From: Amycolatopsis sp. FDAARGOS 1241 | GTDB taxonomy: Bacteria; Actinomycetota; Actinomycetes; Mycobacteriales; Pseudonocardiaceae | NCBI RefSeq assembly: GCF_016889705.1 | Contig: NZ_CP069526.1 | Span: 248,001 to 312,000, forward strand | Direction of reading: 5' to 3' | Length of the DNA: 64,000 bases | Program-made: the position numbers and the translations under genes | Shown here: positions 28,839-38,386 of the stretch, piece by piece | How positions within the stretch are numbered: the first letter of the stretch is position 1 | Layout of the letters: each line of letters starts with the position of its first letter | The notes under the pieces: generated by a model | Told to the model about the DNA's origin: nothing | Databases searched by the model: none | Seen by the model: the letters and a program-made list of their open reading frames with translations, nothing else

Positions 28839-29800
28839 GGCCGGCCCTCGGCGGGCAGCATCGCCTGCACGTCGAGCCGGCTCGGGATGAGGTTCGACGT
28901 GTGCATGAGGTCGGCCACGCGCTGCAGCCGGATCGCGGACAGCGTGGTCGGGTACGAGCCCAGCGAGATCAGCGCCGCCGTAGTCGGGTCGATGTCGGAG
29001 AACGTCGGCAGCGCGTCGCGGACCGTCGCGGGGTCGGCGGCGGCCTGCTGAGTCTGCATGAGCACGCGCCGGAACGCCGCCAGCGAGCGCGGGTTGTTCC
29101 GGGCGAAAGCGCCGGTCGCGGCGTAGCCCGAAGCCGGGAAGTCGAGCGTGGCGCCGGTGGAACCGTCCGCGAGGATCTGCGCGCCGAGCTCCTTCTCGGC
29201 GCGCGTGATGTACGGCTCCACCATGAGCGCCGCGTCGACGTCGCCCGCCTGCAACGCGGCGGGCATCTGGTCGAACGGCTTGGCCTGGAAGTGGATCCGC
29301 GCCGGATCGACGCCCGCGGTCGTGAGCACCGACCGCGCCGTCAGCGCGCCGATGTCGTCGACGTCGTCCACCGCGATCTTCGGGGACTTCTCGGCCGTCG
29401 GCTCGGTGTAGCCGGAGTTCGGCAGCGTCACGAGCGCGATCGTGTTGCTGCCCGACGTGTACGCCTCGCCCTGCAGCTGCAACGCGGTACCTGAAGCGGC
29501 CGCGCGGAACAGCGACACGTCGCTCGCGAACGTCACATCCAGTTGCCCCGCGGCGAGTTGCGTGATCCCGTCGCGGGCCCCGAGCTCGACGAGAGTGACG
29601 TTCAGCCCGGCCTCGCGGAACTTCCCGACGGCCGCGGCGATGCGCAGCGGTGCGGTGTCGATCGGCCCGCCGACGCCCACGCGCAGCGTGGTCCGCTCCA
29701 ATACCGGGGGCGGCGCTGCGTCACCTGAGGAGAACAGTGAGCAGCCGCTGACGGCGAGCAGGACCACCACCAGCGGCAACACCATTCCGCGCACGTTCAT
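28835..29800 (-). CDS. ABC transporter substrate-binding lipoprotein (SsuA/NMT1-like), orphan
   Basis: A 321-residue lipoprotein with signal peptide MNVRGMVLPLVVVLLAVSGC, where the lipobox AVSGC gives the acylated Cys20. The fold is of the aliphatic sulfonate/nitrate/thiamine-precursor type (LRVGVGGPIDTAPLRIA, GQLDVTFASDVSLFRA, GDVDAALMVEPYI). It is a paralogue of the binding protein at 45,910: both contain an LDFPASGY/QDFPTAGY segment and an RRIQRV/IRLQRVADL end. No permease or ATPase gene is next to it, so it may work with a distant transporter or with the 43-46 kb operon. A 13-bp dyad lies in its leader. Confidence 0.87.
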   Translation of the reverse strand: MNVRGMVLPLVVVLLAVSGCSLFSSGDAAPPPVLERTTLRVGVGGPIDTAPLRIAAAVGKFREAGLNVTLVELGARDGITQLAAGQLDVTFASDVSLFRAAASGTALQLQGEAYTSGSNTIALVTLPNSGYTEPTAEKSPKIAVDDVDDIGALTARSVLTTAGVDPARIHFQAKPFDQMPAALQAGDVDAALMVEPYITRAEKELGAQILADGSTGATLDFPASGYAATGAFARNNPRSLAAFRRVLMQTQQAAADPATVRDALPTFSDIDPTTAALISLGSYPTTLSAIRLQRVADLMHTSNLIPSRLDVQAMLPAEGRP

Positions 29801-29837
29801 CCGCTCTCACCTACCGGGAGAATGTCCCCATCAAGCT

Positions 29838-29867
29838 GGATCGTATGGGCCACTGCCCATACGATCC
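29838..29867. promoter_or_regulatory. 13-bp perfect inverted repeat in the lipoprotein leader
   Basis: GGATCGTATGGGC and GCCCATACGATCC are separated by CACT, 38 bases before the lipoprotein start. It is a candidate operator or transcript hairpin that could make the binding protein conditionally expressed. Confidence 0.75.
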
Positions 29868-29918
29868 CCGACAGGGCCGTGAGCCCGCCAGTGCGGCTGC
29901 CGGTCCGGTGACCGATAC

Positions 29919-29932
29919 CTACTGTTCAGTAG
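29919..29932. promoter_or_regulatory. TetR-like palindrome in the sensor-kinase promoter
   Basis: CTACTGTTCAGTAG is a perfect dyad about 65 bases upstream of the sensor kinase start, overlapping a -10-like TAGACT. The TACTG-N2-CAGTA form resembles many TetR-family operators. No TetR gene is adjacent. Confidence 0.45.
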
Positions 29933-29996
29933 ACTGGCGCCGGACAGCCTCGAGGTCGTCCGCGGGTGAGGTCCCGCGGTGGAAAAGGAAGCTTAG

Positions 29997-32777
29997 GTGA
30001 GCCGTCGCGACCAGCGTCCCCCGAAGGGCGACGCGACGGATTCCGCTGCGGCGAGAAGGGTCGGGAGCCGCTGGCGGCTGCGCAACTGGCACTTGCGCAC
30101 CAAGCTCTTCGTAGTCCTGCTGATCCCCGCGCTCGCCGTGATCGGGCTCGTCGGCCTGCGCGTGAGCACCGATCTGCGCGACGCCCAGCAGCTCGCCGAG
30201 TTCGCCGCCCGCAGCCGCGTGGACAGCACCGTCGCCGAGGTCCTGCACCAGCTGCAGCGCGAGCGCGATGTGACCGTCCGCTTCGTCGCCGGCAACCGGC
30301 AGGGCGCCACGACCGACCTCGCGGGCCAGCGCACGCGCGTGGACCAGGCCATCGGCACGTTCGAGAAAACGCTGGCGGACAGCAAACCGCGGCTCGACCA
30401 GGTCGCGGCCGGCAGCCTGCAGCAGAGCGACGACCGGCTGCGCGTGCTCGGCGGCCTGCGCTACTCCGCCGAGCACTCGGCGTTCCCCGCGGACGCCGTG
30501 CTCCGCTCGTACAGCGAGCTGATCTCCGGCCTGCTCGACATCAGCGACATGGCCGCGGCCGACGTGTCCGACCCCGACCTCGCTCGGCTGCGCCTGGCCG
30601 GCAACGCGCTCGCGCGGATCAAGGACCAGATGTCGGTCAAGCGCGCGATCATGTCCGAGGCGCTGGCCGTCGGCAGCCTCAACCGCGAGCGCACGCGCGC
30701 ACTGCTCGGCGCCGAGGCCGAGCTCAACGCCGCGCGCAACGACTACCGCACCTTCGCGACGCCCGACCAACAGCGCATGTACGACGACACCGTGATCGGC
30801 CTCGTCGTCGACATCGGCAACGATATGGTCGAGTCCGCGCTGACGCGCGCGGAGAACGGCCAGTCGCTGCAGGGCCTCGACTCCAACCAGTGGGACACCG
30901 CGGCCACCTACACCATGAACCTCGCGCACCAGGTGCAGGAATCGCTGCTCGTCCAGCTCCAGCAGCAGACCGACGCGCAGGCCGCCCGCGCCCGCACGTC
31001 GACGATCTGGGACGGCGGCATCGTGCTCGCCGTGCTGCTCGTGGCGGGTGTCCTGTCGGTGGTCATCGCGCGCTCACTGCTGCGGCCGCTGCGCGTGCTG
31101 CGGCGCACGGCCCTGGACGTCGCCGACCACCGCCTGCCGGAGGCCGTGCAGCGGCTGCTCACCGATCCCGATCCCGCGCCCGAAAACCTGCGCCACCGAG
31201 CGGCTGTGGCGCCCGTGCCGGTGTTCACGCGGGAAGAGGTCGGCCAGGTGGCGCGCGCGTTCGACGCGGTCCACGGCGAGGCCGTGCGGCTCGCGGCCGA
31301 ACAGGCGATGCTGCGCGAGAACGTCAACTCGATGTTCGTCAACCTCTCGCAGCGAAGCCAAGATCTCGTCGAACGACAGCTGTCGGTGCTCGACCGCATG
31401 GAGGCTGGCGAGCAGGACCCGGACACGCTCGCGGGCTTGTTCGAGCTCGACCACCTCGCCACGCGGATGCGCCGCAACAGCGAGAACCTCCTGGTGCTCT
31501 CGGGCACCGATCTCGTGCGCGAGGACAGCGGGCCCGTGGTGGCCGACGAGATCATCGGTGCCGCACTGTCCGAAGTGGAGGACTACCAGCGCATCGAGCT
31601 CGGTTCCGCGCCCGCGCTCGCGGTGCGCGGCGAAGTCGTGAACGACCTCGTGCACGTGGTGTCCGAGCTGCTCGAGAACGCCACCCGCTACTCCGCCGAG
31701 CGCGCAAGCGTCACCGTCGAAAGCGAACAGACGCCCGAGGGCGACTGGCTCATCGAGATCACCGACCGCGGCGCGGGCATGCCGCAGGCCGAGATCGACC
31801 GCACCAACGCGCGGCTGGCCAACCCGCCGGAAGTCGACGTCGAGGTGTCGCGCCGGATGGGCCTGTACGTGGTCGCGACGCTCGCCGGGCGCCACCACAT
31901 CGACGTCTCGCTGCGGCTCGCCGAAGGCACCGGCATCACCGCGACGGTGCTGGTGCCGGCCGCACTGATCGTCGAAGCGCCGCCGCTGCCCGAACCGCCC
32001 GCGCCGGCGGCTCCCGCGGAACCCGAGCCGGAGCTGCTGCCGCCACTCGCGCCGCTGGTCCCGGTCGCGGAGGAAGAGGAACCGGAGCCGGCCGAGGAGT
32101 CGCCGATCGGCCCGGTCCTGGAGCCCGGCCCGCCGCGCCGCGCGCCGGTGGTGGAGAGCACGCCGCAGTGGCCCACGCCCGAAGACCGCTCCCACCTGGA
32201 CCTCGACGCCCCGACCGAGCGCATGCCGGCTTACCGCGACGTGCTGTCCCGCTGGTTCGACGCCGCCTCGCCGCCGCCGCAGGGCCGCCCGGCCGCGCCG
32301 GCTGAACCGCTGCCGGTGGCCGAACCGGTGCCGGCACCGCAGGCCGGGCCGGAGCCGCAACCGCCATCCGAACCGGAGCCGCCCCCGTCACCACCGGCGG
32401 CCGAACCGGAAGCACGGCACGTCCGCGCGGCCCTCGAACCGGAGTTCACCGGGCCGGGGTACGCCGAATCGGCGTACCCGCAGAACGAGTTCCCCACGAC
32501 CGACCCGGACGACGAGATCCCCGAACCGGCGCAGGAACCGCTCCAGTGGCCGACGTCCGACGAGCTCGAACAGGAGGACGGCAGAGAGGACACCTGGCCC
32601 TTCCTGCGGATCTCGGACGTCGGCGCGGTGGCAGCCGGCGGCCCCGGGCAGGTGCCCGAGCAGCGGCCGATACTCTCGCTTTCCCCCGAAGCGGTGCGCG
32701 AGCGGATGACGAGCCTTCAAGGCGGGTTCCGGCGTGGTCGTCACGCCCGGGGGGACGAAGCCCCACGACCCGATTGA
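29997..32777 (+). CDS. NIT-domain sensor histidine kinase, orphan CvnA-type
   Basis: A 926-residue membrane kinase. Two membrane helices (about 36-55 and 338-358) flank an extracellular nitrate/nitrite-sensing-like helical domain. A HAMP-like linker follows, then the phosphoacceptor region [13 protein letters not shown] (H486) and an HATPase_c domain with ELLENATRYS (557-566), DRGAGM (590-595) and MGLYVVATLA. The last 270 residues are Pro/Glu-rich and disordered. GTG at 29997 follows AAGGAAG. Architecture equals CvnA of conservons, but no cvnB, C or D gene follows. Confidence 0.9.
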   Translation: MSRRDQRPPKGDATDSAAARRVGSRWRLRNWHLRTKLFVVLLIPALAVIGLVGLRVSTDLRDAQQLAEFAARSRVDSTVAEVLHQLQRERDVTVRFVAGNRQGATTDLAGQRTRVDQAIGTFEKTLADSKPRLDQVAAGSLQQSDDRLRVLGGLRYSAEHSAFPADAVLRSYSELISGLLDISDMAAADVSDPDLARLRLAGNALARIKDQMSVKRAIMSEALAVGSLNRERTRALLGAEAELNAARNDYRTFATPDQQRMYDDTVIGLVVDIGNDMVESALTRAENGQSLQGLDSNQWDTAATYTMNLAHQVQESLLVQLQQQTDAQAARARTSTIWDGGIVLAVLLVAGVLSVVIARSLLRPLRVLRRTALDVADHRLPEAVQRLLTDPDPAPENLRHRAAVAPVPVFTREEVGQVARAFDAVHGEAVRLAAEQAMLRENVNSMFVNLSQRSQDLVERQLSVLDRMEAGEQDPDTLAGLFELDHLATRMRRNSENLLVLSGTDLVREDSGPVVADEIIGAALSEVEDYQRIELGSAPALAVRGEVVNDLVHVVSELLENATRYSAERASVTVESEQTPEGDWLIEITDRGAGMPQAEIDRTNARLANPPEVDVEVSRRMGLYVVATLAGRHHIDVSLRLAEGTGITATVLVPAALIVEAPPLPEPPAPAAPAEPEPELLPPLAPLVPVAEEEEPEPAEESPIGPVLEPGPPRRAPVVESTPQWPTPEDRSHLDLDAPTERMPAYRDVLSRWFDAASPPPQGRPAAPAEPLPVAEPVPAPQAGPEPQPPSEPEPPPSPPAAEPEARHVRAALEPEFTGPGYAESAYPQNEFPTTDPDDEIPEPAQEPLQWPTSDELEQEDGREDTWPFLRISDVGAVAAGGPGQVPEQRPILSLSPEAVRERMTSLQGGFRRGRHARGDEAPRPD

Positions 32778-32788
32778 ACGGATGACCG

Positions 32789-33466
32789 ATGAGCTCGAAG
32801 ACCGCCCTGCTGGAAGTGATCGCGCTGGGCGCCGAGGACGCGGAGCGCGCTCAGGAAGGCGGGGCGGACCGGCTCGAGCTGGTCGCGAACATGGCCAAGG
32901 ACGGCCTCACGCCTTCGGAGCAGACCGTGCGCGACGTCCTGGCGGCCACCGACCTGCCGGTTCGCGTCATGCTGCGCGCCGCGGACGGCTTCGCCGCCGG
33001 TGACCTCGACGCCCTTCGCGCCGACGCGGCCCGCCTCGTGGCCGCCGGCGCGCGCGAATTCGTCTTCGGGTTCTTGACGGACGGCAACGAGGTCGACGTC
33101 GACGCGTGCCGCGCGCTGCTCAAGGAGCTCGACGGTCGCGCCTGGACTTTTCACCGGGCGATCGACCGCGCGCGCGACCCGCTCGCTGCCTACGACGTCC
33201 TGACCGAACTCGGCTGCGACACAGTGCTGGCGGCGGGCAGTCCGCACGGCGTCGGCCGCGGGCTTTCCGTGTTGCAGCAGCTCGCGCGACGGACGGACGG
33301 CCCGGCTCTGCTCGTCGGCGGCGGACTGCGGGCGCAGCAGGTGCACCTCCTGCGGGCGGGTGGGGTGCGCGGATTCCACGTCGGCAGCGCCGTTCGCCGG
33401 AACGGGTGGCCGTCCCCTGTGGACGTCGCGGCGGTGCGCGAATGGGCCGAACGCATCAAGGGTTGA
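32789..33466 (+). CDS. cutC: CutC family protein (copper homeostasis)
   Basis: A 225-residue TIM-barrel protein. ALLEVIALGAEDAERAQEGGADRLEL, FVFGFLTDGNEVDV, WTFHRAIDRARDP and ALLVGGGLRAQQV are the family blocks. CutC was named for copper tolerance in E. coli, though a direct role in copper handling is disputed. It starts 12 bases after the sensor kinase stop on the same strand, so it is likely co-transcribed by readthrough. No copper-binding Met or Cys cluster is seen. Confidence 0.92.
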   Translation: MSSKTALLEVIALGAEDAERAQEGGADRLELVANMAKDGLTPSEQTVRDVLAATDLPVRVMLRAADGFAAGDLDALRADAARLVAAGAREFVFGFLTDGNEVDVDACRALLKELDGRAWTFHRAIDRARDPLAAYDVLTELGCDTVLAAGSPHGVGRGLSVLQQLARRTDGPALLVGGGLRAQQVHLLRAGGVRGFHVGSAVRRNGWPSPVDVAAVREWAERIKG

Positions 33467-33523
33467 GTTAGCATTTCGGCAGTTCTCCGGTCCAGCCGGG
33501 TAGTCGAGCCGAAAGCGCGGGCC

Positions 33524-34261
33524 GTGGAGGCGAGCGAGCACGGAAGAAGGGACGACAGCGCGCTTTCCCGTGCCTGGGAACGGGTCAACGAGCAGGCGCG
33601 GCGATTGCGCAGCGACGTCACCGTTTCGATCTTGTGCCAATCGGCGGTCGCGTGGCTGGGGGTGGCCGGAGGATGCTTGTCGGTGAGCACCGGGCCGGGT
33701 ACGCAGGAAGTCCGGGCGGCGACCGACGAACTCGCCTCCGTGCTCGCCGAATTGGAGATCACTGTGGGGGAGGGACCGGTGCGCAGTGCCCGTGAGCTGG
33801 GCTCGCCCGTGCTGGTCGGGGACTTCGACGGCCTCGAGAACTCGCGCCGCTGGCCCCTGTACGCCCCGCTCGCCGTGCAGGCCGGGGTCCACTCCCAGTT
33901 CGTGCTGCCGCTGCGGGTCGGGCTCATCGACGTCGGCACGCTCGTGTTCCACCGAAAGGCCGCTGCGCCCCTGGAACCCGTTCTGCTCGCGGACGCGCTG
34001 GCCTACGGTGAACTGATGCTCCTGCTGTTGCTCGACGAGCAGTCGGGGCGCGGGCATCCCGAACCCGTCGGCCTTTCGCTGCGATCGACATACGTGCACC
34101 AGGCCACCGGCATGGTCGCGGCGCAACTCGACGTGAGCCTCGACGACGCTTTCGCCGCTCTGCGCGCGGGGGCCTTCGCGGAGCAGCGTCCCCTCTCGGA
34201 ACTCGCCGCGGATGTCGTGGCCAGGCGGTTTAGGTTCGAACGCAATGGGGGAACCCAATGA
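33524..34261 (+). CDS. GAF-ANTAR domain regulator 1
   Basis: A 245-residue cytosolic protein starting with GTG. Residues about 15-165 form a GAF-like sensor (VTVSILCQSAVAWLGVAGGC, PRSA-like GEGPVRSARELGSPVLVGDF, SQFVLPLRVGLIDVGTLVFH). Residues about 180-240 form an ANTAR RNA-binding three-helix domain (STYVHQATGMVAAQLDVSLDDAFAALR-type text). ANTAR proteins act on dual-hairpin antiterminator RNAs. Two of them in tandem suggests paired control of unknown targets. Confidence 0.86.
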   Translation: MEASEHGRRDDSALSRAWERVNEQARRLRSDVTVSILCQSAVAWLGVAGGCLSVSTGPGTQEVRAATDELASVLAELEITVGEGPVRSARELGSPVLVGDFDGLENSRRWPLYAPLAVQAGVHSQFVLPLRVGLIDVGTLVFHRKAAAPLEPVLLADALAYGELMLLLLLDEQSGRGHPEPVGLSLRSTYVHQATGMVAAQLDVSLDDAFAALRAGAFAEQRPLSELAADVVARRFRFERNGGTQ

Positions 34262-34288
34262 AGTTGGGGTGTGGTGTTGTGGTGGGAG

Positions 34289-35029
34289 ATGGTGCGGGTG
34301 ATTGACGGACGCCTCGTCGACACATTCGTCGAATTGGCGGACACGCTCACGGATGATTTCGACGTGATCGACTTCCTGCACTTGCTGTCGGCTCGCAGCG
34401 TCGAATTGCTGTCCGTCGACGCGGCGGGTCTGTTGCTCGCCGACGCGCACGGCGAGCTGCAGCTCGTCGCCAGTTCGAACGAGCAGGTGCGGCTCCTGGA
34501 GCTTTTTCAGCTCCAGCGAGACGAAGGCCCCTGCCTCGACGCCTTCCGGCTGCGTCAGTCGGTGACGATCTCCGACCTGAGTGCGGACCCGGGGAAGTGG
34601 CCCTCGTTCGCGACGGTCGCGCTCGACCAGGGCTTCCGCGCGGTGCACGCCTTCCCGATGCGGCTGCGCTCGGAGGTCATCGGCGCCCTCAATCTGTTCT
34701 CCACGGGGCCGGGCGAGCTGGCGGCCGAGGACGCGCGGGTGGCGCGCGGCATGGTCGACGTGGCCACGATCGGCCTGCTGCAGGCGCGCACGATCCACCG
34801 GCACGAGGTGCTGGTGGAGCAGCTGCAGACCGCGTTGAGCAGCCGCGTGGTGATCGAACAGGCGAAGGGCTTCATCGCCGAACGCCTCGGCCTCGCGATG
34901 GACGAGGCCTTCTCCCTGCTGCGCCACTTCGCGCGCTCGCACAGCCGCAAGCTGAGCCTGGTGGCCGCCGACGTCGTGAACCGGGCCGAGACCGTGCGGG
35001 AGCTGTTCGACAACCCGCCCACGCGCTGA
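34289..35029 (+). CDS. GAF-ANTAR domain regulator 2
   Basis: A 246-residue protein, 27 bases after GAF-ANTAR regulator 1. GAF domain at about 15-170 (LLSARSVELLSVDAAGLLLAD, RDEGPCLDAFRLRQSVTISD, FPMRLRSEVIGALNLF). The ANTAR domain is at about 180-240 (ALSSRVVIEQAKGFIAERLG, MDEAFSLLRHFARSHSRKL). This second copy is closer to the family consensus than the first. ATG 34289 is chosen; GTG at 34292 or 34298 fits the GGGAG ribosome site equally well. Confidence 0.87.
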   Translation: MVRVIDGRLVDTFVELADTLTDDFDVIDFLHLLSARSVELLSVDAAGLLLADAHGELQLVASSNEQVRLLELFQLQRDEGPCLDAFRLRQSVTISDLSADPGKWPSFATVALDQGFRAVHAFPMRLRSEVIGALNLFSTGPGELAAEDARVARGMVDVATIGLLQARTIHRHEVLVEQLQTALSSRVVIEQAKGFIAERLGLAMDEAFSLLRHFARSHSRKLSLVAADVVNRAETVRELFDNPPTR

Positions 35030-35140
35030 CTTGCGCCGCTCGGAGCAACCTCGCCGCGCGGATTGGGGCTAGCGTGGACTGTTCCGTCCCGGCCCCCGGC
35101 GGACTGCGGTTCCGGTCCGGCAGGTGCGGAGGGGCGCGTG

Positions 35141-35260
35141 ATGGGCGTGCGGATCCAGTTCGGGACGCGCTCGAGGACTCGGCGAGGGGTCTCCTCGATA
35201 GCGCTCGGCATTCGATGGCTCAGGCGGCTCTCGCACCGTCTGGACCGGAGCCGCCACTGA
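35141..35260 (+). CDS. possible small basic peptide, 39 aa
   Basis: ATG 35141 follows GGAGGGG at seven bases and opens a 39-codon frame, MGVRIQFGTRSRTRRGVSS and onward, ending four bases before the sigma factor stop on the other strand. The composition is Arg-rich (11 Arg). The ribosome site favours translation, but high-GC DNA gives such frames by chance and there is no family match. Confidence 0.3.
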   Translation: MGVRIQFGTRSRTRRGVSSIALGIRWLRRLSHRLDRSRH

Positions 35261-35264
35261 CGGG

Positions 35265-35855
35265 TCAGTCGTCCTGCTTCGGCAGCGGACCGCCCTGCAG
35301 CAGGCGGCGCAGCTTCGCCAGCGCCCGGTGCTGGCTCACGCGCACGGCTGCCGCACTGGGCAGGCCGAGCGCCGTAGCCGTCTCCTCCGCCGTGTAGCCC
35401 AGGAGGACGCGCAGCGTCAGCAGCTCGCGCTGGGCCGGCGGCAGGTGGTCCAGGAGCTGTTCGATCTGCAGCCGCGCGTCGGTGCGGGCGTACTCGTCGG
35501 GGCCGGGCTTGTTCTCGTCGGCCGGGTCCGCGTGCGGGTCGGCGCGGTTGCGGGCGCGGCGGCGGAACTCGTCGATCACCTTGTGGCTCGCGATGCCGAA
35601 GACGAACGGCAGGAAGCTCTCCGGCTCGTAGCGGTAGCGCGGCAGCTCCACCAGCACCGCGAGCAGCACGTCCTGCGCGCAGTCCTCGGCGACGCTGCCC
35701 GAGCCGTGCGTGCCGAGCCGGCCACGGCAGTAGCGCAGCACCAGCGGGCGCAGGAACTCCAGCAGCTCGGCGACAGCGGCTCGGTCGCCGTCGACGGCCG
35801 CCTCGACTACCCGCCTCTCCGGGCGAGGTGCGGGCGCGCGGTCGTCGGTCGTCAT
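35265..35855 (-). CDS. ECF sigma factor, ShbA/SigD-like
   Basis: A 196-residue sigma-70 family protein with region 2 (VAELLEFLRPLVLRYCRGRL, AEDCAQDVLLAVLVELPRY, FLPFVFGIASHKVIDEFRRR) and region 4 (LLDHLPPAQRELLTLRVLLGYTAEE, TALGLPSAAAVRVSQHRALAKLR). The region 2 wording is close to the ShbA/SigD group of actinobacteria. No anti-sigma gene adjoins. ATG at 35855 is preferred because of GGGGGAAGAAG upstream. Its targets are unknown. It is divergent from the S53 peptidase gene. Confidence 0.88.
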   Translation of the reverse strand: MTTDDRAPAPRPERRVVEAAVDGDRAAVAELLEFLRPLVLRYCRGRLGTHGSGSVAEDCAQDVLLAVLVELPRYRYEPESFLPFVFGIASHKVIDEFRRRARNRADPHADPADENKPGPDEYARTDARLQIEQLLDHLPPAQRELLTLRVLLGYTAEETATALGLPSAAAVRVSQHRALAKLRRLLQGGPLPKQDD

Positions 35856-36222
35856 GTGCTTCTTCCCCCTCGTGCGGGCCACCGCGCCTGAGCGCCTCGG
35901 TGGCGGGGCCGCTCGACCGCCGGGGTCTGGGGGAAGCGTCGCGGGCCAAGCGAAAGCCTGCTACGAAGATACCGGATTGTCCATGGCGAATCGGCAGCAA
36001 GCAGGGCGAACCCGGCAAATCCCGCATTTACGAAGCGGTGCCGCAATTCGGGTCAGCTCTCCCGAAAACACGAGGAATAGTTCTGGTGAAAGACAAACGA
36101 ACCCCAGCCAAAAGTAGGTTCCTCGGTGTCGGGGTGGTTCTTATGCTCATCCGCAGGCCGGGACAACACCTGTCAGTGATGGGTGTTTCGGTCAGGTCCC
36201 CCACCGTTTGAGAGGAATTGCC
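35856..36222. other. 367-base divergent promoter region
   Basis: No gene is supported. The gap separates the sigma factor and the secreted peptidase. It is less GC-rich than its flanks (GAATAGTTCTGGTGAAAGAC) and contains a small dyad AACACC...GGTGTT near 36164-36186. Promoters for both genes must lie here. Confidence 0.6.
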
Positions 36223-37863
36223 ATGCGCTTGCGCAAGCTCGTCGCCGCAGCGGTCCCGCTGCCGGCGTTGCTGTGCCTTTCCCTGGCCGGCGTGGCCCAC
36301 GCCGATCCCTTGATCACCTTGAGCGCCAACGCCGCCCCCCTGACCTCGAGCGCTCGTACCGGCGACGTCGAGGCAGGTAAGCAGATCACCGCCGCCTTCT
36401 CGCTCAAGCTTCACAACCAGCAGGCCCTCCAGCAGTTCCTCGCCGACGTCCAGAACCCGGCCTCGCCGCAGTACCACCGGTTCCTCACTCCGGCGCAATT
36501 CAATAGTGCATTCGGCCCAACGCAGGCTGATGTGGCCAAGGCCGTTTCATTCCTGAAACAAAACGGCGCCCGTGGAATCGAGGTTTCCGGTAACCGGCAG
36601 GCCATCACGTTCACCGGTTCGGCGGGTCAGCTGGAATCGACATTCCACACGCGCCTCGGCAATTACACCGACACGAGCACCGGACGGAAGTTCTTCGCGA
36701 ACGACGCGGCGCCCGCGCTGCCCGCTTCGGTTTCCTCGGTGGTGCAGTCGGTGGTCGGTCTCGACAACCACGCAGTGAAGGAGCATTCGGCCACCAAGGC
36801 CGCTCCGCGCGTGGTGAAGGCCGTGACGCCGAGCATTCTGCGCACCGCGTACTCGACCAGCGGCCTCTCGGCCACCGGCTCGGGCGTGAACGTCGGCTTC
36901 GTCGAGTTCGACGGGTACCGCAAGTCCGACATCACCAGCTACGACACCAAGTACGGTCTTGCCGGCGGCAGCGTCACGACGGTTCCGGTGAGCGGTGCCA
37001 ACTACGACTCGAATCCGGGTGACGGCGAGGTCGAGGTCGACCTGGACATCGAGGTCGTGCACGCCCTCGCCCCGGCGGTGAGCTCGTACGTGTACGAGGC
37101 CCCGAACTCCAACGCCGGCGAGCTGGCGATGTACCAGAAGATCGCGTCGGACGACCGTGTCGACGTGGTTTCGATCTCGTGGGGCTCGTGCGAGGCGGCC
37201 GAGGGTTCGTCGGCGGCCAACAGCGTGAACAACGCGATCGCCACCGGCACCGCGGAGGGCATCTCCTATTTCGCGGCCGCGGGCGACGACGGCACCACTG
37301 ACTGCGCCCGCCAGACCGGCAGCCTGTCGAAGGCCGTCGACTTCCCGGCGTCGAGCCCGAACGTCAGCGGTGTCGGCGGCACCCAGCTGACGGTCACCTC
37401 GTCCAACACCTACAGCAGTGAGAAGGCCTGGAACGACGGCGCCTCGGCCGGTGCCGGCGGTGGCGGCATCTCGACGCTGTTCAACGCGCCTTCCTGGCAG
37501 TCGCACCAGAGCACGACGAAGCGCAAGGTCCCGGACGTCGCGGGTGACGCCGCCTCGGGCTCCGCGTACACCATCGTCTCCGGCGGCCAGACCGGCAACG
37601 TCTGGGGCACGTCCGGCGCGGCCCCGCTGTGGGCCTCCTTCACCGCCCTGCAGAACCAGCTCCACGGCGGCTCGCTCGGCAACCTGAACCCGACCTTCTA
37701 CGGCATCGGCAACGGATCGTCGTACTCCACGGGCTTCCACGACGTCACCACGGGCAACAACACGTTCAACGGCACCACCGGCTTCTCCGCCGGCACGGGC
37801 TACGACCAGGTCACCGGCTGGGGCTCCTTCAAGGGCACCGGGCTGTCGGGTCTGATCGGCTGA
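36223..37863 (+). CDS. secreted S53 (sedolisin/kumamolisin-like) serine peptidase
   Basis: A 546-residue pre-pro-enzyme. Signal peptide at 1-27 (cleavage near AHA-D), then a pro-kumamolisin activation domain (about 35-190, FLADVQNPASPQYHRFLTPAQF). The catalytic Glu and Asp lie in EVDLDIEV (E271, D275), and the nucleophile S464 in GTSGAAPLWA. The C-terminal calcium site is FHDVTTGNNTFNG...GYDQVTGWGSF. Such enzymes act extracellularly at low pH. ATG follows GAGGAA. It is monocistronic, with a strong terminator. Confidence 0.94.
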   Translation: MRLRKLVAAAVPLPALLCLSLAGVAHADPLITLSANAAPLTSSARTGDVEAGKQITAAFSLKLHNQQALQQFLADVQNPASPQYHRFLTPAQFNSAFGPTQADVAKAVSFLKQNGARGIEVSGNRQAITFTGSAGQLESTFHTRLGNYTDTSTGRKFFANDAAPALPASVSSVVQSVVGLDNHAVKEHSATKAAPRVVKAVTPSILRTAYSTSGLSATGSGVNVGFVEFDGYRKSDITSYDTKYGLAGGSVTTVPVSGANYDSNPGDGEVEVDLDIEVVHALAPAVSSYVYEAPNSNAGELAMYQKIASDDRVDVVSISWGSCEAAEGSSAANSVNNAIATGTAEGISYFAAAGDDGTTDCARQTGSLSKAVDFPASSPNVSGVGGTQLTVTSSNTYSSEKAWNDGASAGAGGGGISTLFNAPSWQSHQSTTKRKVPDVAGDAASGSAYTIVSGGQTGNVWGTSGAAPLWASFTALQNQLHGGSLGNLNPTFYGIGNGSSYSTGFHDVTTGNNTFNGTTGFSAGTGYDQVTGWGSFKGTGLSGLIG

Positions 37864-37874
37864 GCCTTTTCGTT

Positions 37875-37920
37875 GCAGTGGGGCCCTTTCCTGCGGGAGA
37901 GGGCCCCACTGCCGTGTTTG
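37875..37920 (+). terminator. terminator of the S53 peptidase gene
   Basis: GCAGTGGGGCCCT pairs perfectly with AGGGCCCCACTGC around a 12-nt loop, followed by CGTGTTTG, 11 bases after the stop. Confidence 0.88.
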
Positions 37921-38386
37921 CGCGCGGCGACGCCTGGGCCGAACCTGATGCTCCGAGTGCCGCGTGATCGGTGACACAATGCGCTCATGCCGACACTGAT
38001 CGCGACGCCCCGGGCTCGCGCATTGGGCTTCTCGCTCAGAGCCGCCCGCGAGGAGCGCCGGATGGCGCTGCGCGAACTGGCTCGCATGGCCCGCATCTCG
38101 CCGGGCCACCTGCACAACTGGGAAACCGGCCTGCGAGTGCCGAAGGAGTCCGAAGTGGGCCTCCTCGCGGGGTGCCTGCGGATGACCGTCGAGGAGCGAG
38201 ACCGGCTGGGGGAGCTGGCTCGGAACGCTCGCGAGCCGAACTGGCTGGAAAGCGTGGTTCCCGGCGCACCTAACGAAGCGGCGGTGTACGCGGAGTGCGA
38301 GCGAACCGCGAGCGCGATGTTCAACTGGCAACCGCTGCTGATTCCGGGATTGCTCCAGACCGGCGATTACGTGCGCGCGAGCCTTA

